From: Akkermansiaceae bacterium
Lineage (GTDB): Bacteria > Verrucomicrobiota > Verrucomicrobiia > Verrucomicrobiales > Akkermansiaceae
Direction of reading: 5' to 3'
Length of the DNA: 5,415 bases
Assembly (NCBI GenBank): GCA_029287105.1
Contig: JARFRT010000410.1
Span: forward strand, 1-5,415
Position 1 is the stretch's first letter; every line of letters starts with the position of its first letter. Made by a program: the position numbers and the translations under genes. Below are positions 1 to 5,415 of this stretch, in pieces. Below the pieces are notes generated by a model. It was not told the DNA's origin. It ran no database searches and worked only from the letters and a program-made list of their open reading frames with translations.

Positions 1-1639
1 AGACCGGCTCCATGCGGATCGAACCGTAGGCCACGTGGGATGCTGACAGGCAGACCGGCACCAGTAAGTTGGTACATTCCTCCTTCTTCGGAACAATGGA
101 GCGATAGGAAACGGGGTAAGGCTTCGGGCACGACTTGAAGAAATTCCCATCGTTCCGGACGGTCTTCTTCCCGTTCTCAACCACCACCGCCCGCTGGCAG
201 TGATGGGAGTCCATCGGGTAGGAAGCGAGCCCGACGGAATCGCTGGCGGTCCGTTTCGACGCTCCGTTCGCCTGCGTCATCACATAGGAGGAAACCATAC
301 GGCGGCCTTCCCGCACATAGAGCTGGTGGGGCCAGAATCCCGTCTCCTGGAACTCACGTGGGTCGAGCCCGAAGCGCTGCACCCTCTGCTGCAATGCCGC
401 CGGAACCCGGGGGTCGTTCGCCAGGAAATAGACAAGCCCCTGTTGGTAGGTGACATGCTCCTGAAAAATCCGCTCGCGCAATTCATACAGTGCGCGAAAA
501 GGCATCGGCAGCCCACGCCGCGGCGGCGGCAATTGGGCAAAAGACCCCGGCTTGTAAGTCCCGTCAGGCCAGCGGTAATTGCCACCGATATAGTCCGAGG
601 AGAAACTTCCCGCGTTGTTGCTGTCGCCATTCCGCATCTGGACCGGACCGTCGGTCATCGGCTTGGTCGTGTAGTTGAGTGTCCAGCGCAGTTGGGGGTC
701 GGCATTGAGAAAGCGGGCCAGCAAGGCATAGCGCCCGGGGTCATACCCGTGCGGCTTGGGAAACGGAACTTTCCCCGGTTTGTCTGTAAGGTGCATCCGG
801 AAGTTATAAGCCTGCACCTTGAAATCACCTTCGCCCGACTTCCCCCGTGGCTCCCCGGAAATCTCTGGAAGCAGCCCCGAATCCGGATCTCCCGGCTTCA
901 CATAGGGGCTGATGGGCAGATGGCAGAACTGATAGTAGTTGCCGGGGCCATTGATCCATTGGCCGGCCAACGATTCCCCGTAGGCCGAGGCTGGCTCCCG
1001 TCCGACGTGGTAGGAGACATGCGCCGCCGCCAGCAGGTCACCCTCGTAAGTGGAATCGATGAACACCGCCGCCCGCACGGTTTCACCGGTCTCCATGGTG
1101 GCGGAAACCAGTCGGCCATCCCGGACGACCACCGACTCCAGGCAGCGGTCGAAAAGAACCGTGACTCCGGCCTCGGCCAGTAATTTCAGAAAGAGCGATT
1201 CGGCCTCTGAGGGGCTGAAATTGCTAATTTTCCCAATCCGAGAGTAGTATTCCAGCGCCAACCCGCCGATCGATTTCTTTTTCCCGATGTCGGTGGCGGT
1301 CAGCCCGCCCGAGGTCAGCCCTCCGACGTGCCGGTTGAAGGACAGCAACAGGGTCTTTTTACCCATGCGCGCCGCCTGGATCGCCGCTGTGACCCCGGCG
1401 GGGGTGCCACCGTAGACGGCGACGTCGCAGTCGAGCATCGTGGGGTTTCTCGCCGTGACTTGTCGGTAGTAACGAGGCCCGCCGATGGCCATGCTGTCGG
1501 CCTCATCGGCAACAGGAATCCCGTTTGAGTTTTCAACCGCCACGCGGTCAGACTGCTTTTCGGCCATCAGAGGATGAGCCAAGCCCATCAGGACCGTCAT
1601 CATCAGGCACATGGCGTTTCTACTTGTTGGTTGCTTCAT
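1..1639 (-). CDS. Exported FAD-dependent oxidoreductase, FAD_oxidored (PF12831)-like, C-terminus outside window
   Basis: This is a partial gene: 546 codons are visible from the ATG at 1639 to the left edge, with no stop. Residues 1-26 look like a Sec signal peptide (short basic start, Met/Leu-rich core, likely cleavage after PLMA). The FAD-binding Rossmann start lies at residues 70-100: a beta strand, then GGTPAG (77-82), AAIQAARMG and a second strand. It is followed by the family-typical stretch VGGLTSGGLTATDIG (105-119). Further family blocks are FIDSTYEGDLLAAA (193-206), SSDYIGGNYRWPDG (347-360) and, near the edge, NLLVPVCLSASHVAYGSIR (524-542), which in this family precedes the C-terminal FAD-binding end. 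Such proteins are common in Planctomycetota and Verrucomicrobiota and are sometimes labelled 'xanthan lyase'; the substrate is not known. A GGAAGGA site lies 9 bases upstream. The gene follows the 918-residue gene by 23 bp, probably in the same transcript. There is no twin-arginine motif. The family call is strong; the substrate cannot be given. Confidence 0.9.
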   Translation of the reverse strand, partial: MKQPTSRNAMCLMMTVLMGLAHPLMAEKQSDRVAVENSNGIPVADEADSMAIGGPRYYRQVTARNPTMLDCDVAVYGGTPAGVTAAIQAARMGKKTLLLSFNRHVGGLTSGGLTATDIGKKKSIGGLALEYYSRIGKISNFSPSEAESLFLKLLAEAGVTVLFDRCLESVVVRDGRLVSATMETGETVRAAVFIDSTYEGDLLAAAHVSYHVGREPASAYGESLAGQWINGPGNYYQFCHLPISPYVKPGDPDSGLLPEISGEPRGKSGEGDFKVQAYNFRMHLTDKPGKVPFPKPHGYDPGRYALLARFLNADPQLRWTLNYTTKPMTDGPVQMRNGDSNNAGSFSSDYIGGNYRWPDGTYKPGSFAQLPPPRRGLPMPFRALYELRERIFQEHVTYQQGLVYFLANDPRVPAALQQRVQRFGLDPREFQETGFWPHQLYVREGRRMVSSYVMTQANGASKRTASDSVGLASYPMDSHHCQRAVVVENGKKTVRNDGNFFKSCPKPYPVSYRSIVPKKEECTNLLVPVCLSASHVAYGSIRMEPV

Positions 1640-1648
1640 AAAATAAAA

Positions 1649-1655
1649 TCCTTCC
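1649..1655 (-). promoter_or_regulatory. Ribosome binding site of the FAD-dependent oxidoreductase
   Basis: On the minus strand this reads GGAAGGA, with 9 bases before the ATG at 1639. It sits wholly inside the 23-base gap between the upstream stop (1663-1665) and this start. That fixes the start codon and indicates independent translation initiation within a shared transcript. The gap contains no hairpin or promoter-like sequence. Confidence 0.75.
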
Positions 1656-1662
1656 GTCAATG

Positions 1663-2586
1663 TTACCTGGGTTTTATCGCATCCAATTGATCGTGATACA
1701 ACCCGTAACGGGATGTGGAATGCGATTGGGTGGCGGTGGCGGCTCGCTTCCGTGCCTCTTTTGCTTCATCGCCCTGCCCGAGTTTTTCAAGAACCATCGC
1801 CTTGGTGCGCAGTAATGTTGCGACTCGGTCGCAGCCGCATGGTTTTTTGGAATTGAAAACCCATTGGTGCGACTCGATGGCGGCGTCGATGTCGGACAGC
1901 GCGTTTTGCCAATCCTTCAGGCCAATATGAGCCAGGGCGCGGCCGTGAAGCTGGGGGGCGAGCCATCCGTCGTGCTGGGGACGGCCCGCTGGAAATGGCC
2001 CGGAAAACTGCCGCGCGGCGTCACGGAACTTGCCTTGCTTCAGGACACTGAACGACTGCTCCATGGCCAGCGGCTCGATGTTGGCTCTCATCGCTCGCCT
2101 GATGGTATGCAAGAGCTCGCCGATACCTTCGCTCTTGTGTTGCGGGTGGACGATTCCTGATAGCGACCATGCGATTGTCCCGTCGGGGCGGAGCAGAAAA
2201 ATGTTAGGCACTCGATCTGCGGAGAGGATTCCGAGTTGCCGCACAGCGGGATTCCGCAGGCCGCCGGGAACCATCACCGCCTGGCACGGCCACTGGGATT
2301 TTTCCATCAGTGCCTGCACCCGGTCTTTATCGTCGCTCAGAAAAGCGGCGATCACCTTGATTCCCCTGTTCACATGCTGGTCGGAAAGCTGGAATGCATG
2401 TTGCATCACGCCGAGAGTTTCTCTCACTTTCCCTTTGGCGTCCTCCGTGACGCTGCCCTTGATCTCAACCGGGAAGTCGGCACCCGGATCGGCTGGTGGC
2501 TCGACAAACATGAGTAGTGTCAGCTTGCCATCCGTGGCCTCGGGCAAGCTCAGTTTACCGCCGGTGAGGGTGATGAACCCCGCCTT
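1663..2586 (-). repeat. Paralogous segment, downstream copy (matches 4529-5401)
   Basis: This encodes residues 612-918 of the complete gene. It aligns end to end with the upstream partial protein: KATDGK.T against EATDGKLT, then W-x-C-Q, GILSAD..PNIF.LRPD, GLK.W..AL.DID.AI..HQ, C-D, and the G-[LI]-Y tail. This copy has about 17 extra residues after PPAD (between residues 644 and 697). It is a diverged protein-level duplication, not a recent DNA repeat. Confidence 0.8.
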
Positions 2587-4419
2587 CAGAAGCTGGTTTT
2601 TCCCGGCGGCCGAGTCCGGATCAGCCACATTGCGGCGCAATGCCGAACGAACAGCCCGACGCGCCCGACTGGGGGGCAGATAATAGTTGGCCTTAAACAG
2701 TCGGACCCTGTGGTTCTGGTCGCGGAGAAATGAAAGCACGGGCCAAAGCGCAGGGTCGGATGAGTTGAGCGCAAGCAGCTTTTCACGGTAGTGCAGGTGC
2801 AGGTCACGCCTGTTGGCATCCATCGCCAGGATGGTGGCGGCGCCGTAGGCCGAGGCATCGTTGCCGCCCGTGGCTTTGATCAATGACTCCAGGACGGACT
2901 CCGGTTTGACCTCACCGAGACGCAGGGCTGTTTTGGCGAGACAGAACCGGGCCACGACATCGGCCCCGCGGGGTGATTTTTCAGTCAGGGCCGCCAGGGC
3001 GGCCTGTGCTTCCACGGCGGCGGCCTCAAGGTGTTTGGGCTCGAAGGCCAGAGTCCACATGCCGATCAGGGCGATGATCCTGCGGTTTCGCACGCGCCAG
3101 AGATCGGGGGCATCGGGGTAGCGCGTGATGGCATCACGGCTGAGGCTTTCCGCCTTCTGATAATTCGCCAGCGCCACAGCGTGTGTCAGTCGGTACCGAA
3201 ATGGGACTGCGGTAAAACAACCCTGAATCGCAGTGAGCACGTCTGCGGGAACCGACGTTGTGCTGCGGGCAGGCATTTTAGCCGGCTCGGTGCCGGTCAC
3301 GAGAAAATCGCCCACCAGAAGTGATTGCAACTGCGCGAGGTAGCGCAGCTCATCCAGGTTCTGCTCCATGGGCATTTCCTCGACCATAGTCCGGACGAGA
3401 GTTGAGGGCAACAGGGCGTGGCCGTGGGCATTGACCCGCACCGCCACCGGATCGCGTCCCGCGTAGACGCGGTAGATCTGCGAATTTTTCCCACCCGGCA
3501 AGCGCATCACCGTCCAGTCCAGCCCGAGCCTCTTCAGTGTGTTGCCTCCGCCGTCCACCAACTCGTCCAGGTTGAAACTGAACACCTTAAACTGGTGAGG
3601 AAACCGGGATTGCAGATCCTTCATCGCAAGTAGTTGCGTTTCAAATCCCGGCGATTTTCCCGACCAGAAATACATCAGGCAGGTGTGCCCCATACCGTCG
3701 ATGGGAAAGGTCAGGGTGGTGCCGTCGATCCGTGTGAACTCCCCTTGGAACATCAGTCGGAAGTGCGCGTAATCGCGGTGGGTGCGTCGCCATCCGATCA
3801 TATCGAGGTCACCGGCAAAGCGTTCGTCCATGGTTGCCTGGATTTGTTTTTCCAGCTCGAAGGCCTCCAGCTTGGGGGCGATCAGGCTCCCCATCATCAG
3901 GCTTTTCGCTTCGGCGGGGGTGTCTCGGTAACGTTGGATCAAGTCGGCAAGCGCCTGGGTCCGCTCTGTAAGATCGGCCTTCTTCCGGGACATTTTTATT
4001 TCCATCAGAAGAAAGTCAGCCTCCAGTCGAAGCTTGGCATAGGGGTCGGGGGCCTTTGCCAGTGTGGCGCATGTTTCAAACAGCGCCTCGCGGTTGCGCT
4101 CGGAGTTATCCAGACCCAGCAATCGTTTCTGGCTTTGGAAAACGATGGCTAGGACGCGGTAGTGGTTGGGCGCCGTCGGGTTGGCATCGAGCAGGGAGTT
4201 GCCTTTGCGAATGATGCTTTTCCAGGCCCGTCGTTTTTTAACGGCAGAGGCCTGGGTGTTTTGCCCGGCCAGTTCCTGGAGCAGCGCGGTGATTTCGCTT
4301 TCCGGGATGCCGGCCACGGCAGGAGCCTGCTGCCCTTGGGCGGTGCAGATGTTCATGCAGGCAAGAAGGACGGTTAGACATGCGGCCCGGATGGCGACTC
4401 GAATCAGCTCGTTTGTCAT
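1663..4419 (-). CDS. Exported protein with two thioredoxin-like domains and TPR-like helices (918 aa)
   Basis: The gene is complete. I chose the ATG at 4419 because AAAGGA lies 9 bases upstream and a signal sequence follows at once. In-frame GTG 4458 and ATG 4440/4437 lack such a site. Residues 1-27 are an export signal, with cleavage after CTA (27) or as a lipoprotein at Cys21 (LLAC). Residues 35-225 are mostly helical and unrecognised. Residues 230-345 form a TlpA/redoxin-like fold: FWSGKSPGF (251-259) sits where FWATWCxPC is usual, so both catalytic cysteines are absent. Residues 395-520 are helical and TPR-like. Residues 612-760 form a second thioredoxin-like fold, with PPAD in the active-site loop and GILSADRVPNIFLLRPDG (730-747) carrying the likely cis-proline (738). 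Residues 785-895 are TPR-like (GLKDWQNALSDIDAAIESHQ, 833-852). The C-terminal third matches the neighbouring upstream gene. Probable role: an envelope binding or scaffold protein rather than a thiol oxidoreductase. The exact function is unknown. Confidence 0.85.
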   Translation of the reverse strand: MTNELIRVAIRAACLTVLLACMNICTAQGQQAPAVAGIPESEITALLQELAGQNTQASAVKKRRAWKSIIRKGNSLLDANPTAPNHYRVLAIVFQSQKRLLGLDNSERNREALFETCATLAKAPDPYAKLRLEADFLLMEIKMSRKKADLTERTQALADLIQRYRDTPAEAKSLMMGSLIAPKLEAFELEKQIQATMDERFAGDLDMIGWRRTHRDYAHFRLMFQGEFTRIDGTTLTFPIDGMGHTCLMYFWSGKSPGFETQLLAMKDLQSRFPHQFKVFSFNLDELVDGGGNTLKRLGLDWTVMRLPGGKNSQIYRVYAGRDPVAVRVNAHGHALLPSTLVRTMVEEMPMEQNLDELRYLAQLQSLLVGDFLVTGTEPAKMPARSTTSVPADVLTAIQGCFTAVPFRYRLTHAVALANYQKAESLSRDAITRYPDAPDLWRVRNRRIIALIGMWTLAFEPKHLEAAAVEAQAALAALTEKSPRGADVVARFCLAKTALRLGEVKPESVLESLIKATGGNDASAYGAATILAMDANRRDLHLHYREKLLALNSSDPALWPVLSFLRDQNHRVRLFKANYYLPPSRARRAVRSALRRNVADPDSAAGKNQLLKAGFITLTGGKLSLPEATDGKLTLLMFVEPPADPGADFPVEIKGSVTEDAKGKVRETLGVMQHAFQLSDQHVNRGIKVIAAFLSDDKDRVQALMEKSQWPCQAVMVPGGLRNPAVRQLGILSADRVPNIFLLRPDGTIAWSLSGIVHPQHKSEGIGELLHTIRRAMRANIEPLAMEQSFSVLKQGKFRDAARQFSGPFPAGRPQHDGWLAPQLHGRALAHIGLKDWQNALSDIDAAIESHQWVFNSKKPCGCDRVATLLRTKAMVLEKLGQGDEAKEARKRAATATQSHSTSRYGLYHDQLDAIKPR
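3385..3702 (-). other. Thioredoxin-like domain 1 with SPGF in place of CxxC
   Basis: This covers residues about 240-345 of the 918-residue protein. The order is strand (CLMYFWS), active-site loop (GKSPGF), helix (ETQLLAMKDLQSRF), strand (FKVFSFNLDE), then YAGRDPVAVRVNAHGHALL. This follows the TlpA/redoxin pattern of strand-FW-loop-helix-strand and a late Pro-strand-turn-G segment. The positions of the two redox cysteines are Ser256 and Phe259. The fold is inferred from pattern only. Confidence 0.6.
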
Positions 4420-4428
4420 ATTTGCTTT

Positions 4429-4434
4429 TCCTTT
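4429..4434 (-). promoter_or_regulatory. Ribosome binding site of the 918-residue protein
   Basis: The minus strand reads AAAGGA followed by 9 bases and the ATG at 4419. The spacing equals that of the downstream gene's site. It decides the start: the longer in-frame extension to GTG 4458 would place this site inside the coding sequence and push the signal peptide away from the N-terminus. Confidence 0.7.
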
Positions 4435-4497
4435 CATCATGGCTGGACGACTAGTCACAGGGCGCAGTTTGTCGTTATTCCCCCAGCATCCGTAGAC

Positions 4498-4503
4498 ATT
4501 ATA
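4498..4503 (-). promoter_or_regulatory. Possible promoter -10 box (TATAAT) in the intergenic gap
   Basis: A perfect TATAAT occurs on the minus strand in the 109-base gap (4420-4528) between the two thioredoxin-like genes. It would give a leader of roughly 70 bases before the ATG at 4419. No good -35 box is seen at 16-18 bases upstream; TTGCTA lies at a 13-base spacing, which is too short. I also see no terminator hairpin in this gap, so read-through from the upstream gene remains likely. Weak support. Confidence 0.25.
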
Positions 4504-4528
4504 TCTGGAGGAACCATAGCAACACCCC

Positions 4529-5401
4529 CTATTTTCCCTGGTGGGGATTCAGTCTGAAGTTTTCCCTGTTCTCGATATAGATCCCGAATGGCGACTTGTT
4601 GTGTGGCGTGGTTGGAGCGGCGGCTTGGGTGCGTAGGGCTTTGGCCTCGGTGCCCCGACCGAGCTGGTCGAGGATGTCCGCCTTGTAGAGCTCCATCTCC
4701 TTGTGGAGGTCGCAGCGGTGGACTTTGCCGAAGCCGAAGGTCTGGTGGGCTTGGATGGCGGTATCGATGTCTGCCAGAGCGGCCTCCCAGTTTTTTAAGC
4801 CGACGTAGGCGCGGGCGCGGGAGTAGTAGCGGAAGGTGGCCCACCAGTCGCCTTTGAGTTTTTTGGGACCCCAGGCTTCGGTGAAAAGTTTGATGGCTTG
4901 TTTGAAGTCACCCTTGTCCAGTGCGCTTTTGGCGGTTTCCATTTGCAGCCCTGTGAGTTGGGCTTCGACTCCGTATCGGATGACTGATGATACGCGGCTA
5001 CCTTGCACTGGGTAGTCGAGACCGGAGGTGAACCAGGAGATGCTGGCGTCGGGGCGGAGGATGAAGATGTTAGGGTTTTTGTCAGCGGAGAGGATACCGT
5101 ATTTGGCGATCAGTGAGTTATTGAGGCCATTAGGGAGAGTGGCTACTTGGCAGGTCCACTCGTGTTTTTTGACATGGGCTTTGATTTTGGCTGTGTCGTT
5201 AGAAATGAATGCTGTGATCACTCTGATGCCCTTGGGCTTATGTTCGTCGGCCATGCGGGTCATCTGCTTGACCAGAGCGTCCTGTCCTTTCTCGCTCACT
5301 TCATCGGCTGGTAATTCGAGGATGGCGAGGAAGGTTATTTTGCCGTCGGTGGCTTTGGGCAGGATGATGGTTTTGCCGTCTAGGGTGGTGAGTTCGGTTT
5401 T
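4529..5401 (-). repeat. Paralogous segment, upstream copy (matches 1663-2586)
   Basis: This is the upstream partner of the duplicated thioredoxin-like plus TPR module. In the core motif of 18 residues, 14 are identical to the downstream copy (GILSADKNPNIFILRPDA against GILSADRVPNIFLLRPDG). In the 20-residue TPR helix block 13 are identical. Whether the homology extends further upstream cannot be seen. Confidence 0.8.
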
Positions 5402-5415
5402 GATGATACGGGAGG
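4529..5415 (-). CDS. Thioredoxin-like/TPR protein, paralog of the downstream gene, N-terminus outside window
   Basis: This is a partial gene: 294 codons plus stop, open at the right edge. A GTG at 5299 could look like a start, but the frame continues upstream without a stop and the codons before it still match the paralog (TTLDGKTIILPKATDGK, visible residues 9-25), so the start lies outside. Visible residues 8-133 form a thioredoxin-like fold with LPADE in the active-site loop (no CxxC) and GILSADKNPNIFILRPDA (106-123), likely cis-proline 114. Residues 155-265 are TPR-like helices, including GLKNWEAALADIDTAIQAHQ (205-224). The tail has FGIY (276-279). The only cysteines seen are Cys88 (WTCQ) and Cys234 (RCD), and both are shared with the downstream protein. 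It is lysine-rich (28 of 294). Export is likely by analogy with its paralog but cannot be seen. Function unknown; probably a non-catalytic redoxin-fold protein. Confidence 0.8.
   Translation of the reverse strand, partial: SRIIKTELTTLDGKTIILPKATDGKITFLAILELPADEVSEKGQDALVKQMTRMADEHKPKGIRVITAFISNDTAKIKAHVKKHEWTCQVATLPNGLNNSLIAKYGILSADKNPNIFILRPDASISWFTSGLDYPVQGSRVSSVIRYGVEAQLTGLQMETAKSALDKGDFKQAIKLFTEAWGPKKLKGDWWATFRYYSRARAYVGLKNWEAALADIDTAIQAHQTFGFGKVHRCDLHKEMELYKADILDQLGRGTEAKALRTQAAAPTTPHNKSPFGIYIENRENFRLNPHQGK

Noticed and set aside
200..1183. 327-codon open frame on the plus strand
   Set aside because: It lies wholly antisense to the flavoprotein gene, whose translation matches a known family throughout. 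The plus-strand protein shows no recognisable motif, so it is a shadow frame of GC-rich coding DNA.
3634..4152. 172-codon open frame on the plus strand
   Set aside because: It is antisense to the 918-residue gene over its full length, with no domain or convincing ribosome binding site.
4420..4458. N-terminal extension of the 918-residue protein to GTG 4458 or ATG 4440/4437
   Set aside because: No ribosome binding site precedes these codons, while ATG 4419 has AAAGGA at 9 bases and is followed directly by the export signal.
4420..4528. Rho-independent terminator after the upstream paralog
   Set aside because: I looked for a GC-rich hairpin followed by a T run on the minus strand and found none.
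4455..4844. 129-codon minus-strand frame running into the intergenic gap
   Set aside because: It overlaps the paralogous gene in another frame and is Arg/Pro-rich without any motif. The overlapped frame is supported by homology to its neighbour.
4529..5299. Gene start at GTG 5299 for the upstream paralog
   Set aside because: The same frame stays open to the window edge, and the codons upstream encode residues that match the paralog (LDGK, ATDGK, PAD), so the true start is further right.

Overview
The window carries three protein-coding genes, all on the minus strand, so it reads biologically from right to left. Two are cut by the window edges. Coding density is very high, with gaps of only 109 and 23 bases between genes. 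I see no RNA genes, CRISPR arrays, insertion sequences or origins. The sequence is moderately GC-rich. The gene content (an exported FAD_oxidored-type flavoprotein, and exported proteins joining thioredoxin-like folds to TPR-like helices) suggests a bacterium of the PVC group, Verrucomicrobiota or Planctomycetota. That placement is an inference from protein style, as there is no marker gene.

In transcription order: (A) positions 5415-4529 hold the last 294 codons of a protein with a cysteine-poor thioredoxin-like domain followed by TPR-like helices. (B) Positions 4419-1663 hold a complete 918-residue exported protein with an N-terminal helical region, a first thioredoxin-like domain whose CxxC is replaced by SPGF, a middle TPR-like region, a second thioredoxin-like domain and a C-terminal TPR-like block. 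(C) Positions 1639-1 hold the first 546 codons of an exported FAD-dependent oxidoreductase (FAD_oxidored/PF12831-like).

The main observation is that the C-terminal third of B and all the visible part of A are homologous along their whole length. Shared points include GILSAD..PNIF.LRPD, W-x-C-Q, GLK.W..AL.DID.AI..HQ, a C-D cysteine and a terminal G-[LI]-Y tail. A and B are therefore adjacent paralogs, most simply explained by tandem duplication. Neither has a recognisable redox CxxC, so a non-catalytic (binding or scaffolding) role is plausible. C follows B by 23 bp with its own ribosome binding site, so B and C are very probably co-transcribed. A working model, which is inference only, is an envelope module in which thioredoxin-like/TPR proteins support or partner an exported flavoenzyme.
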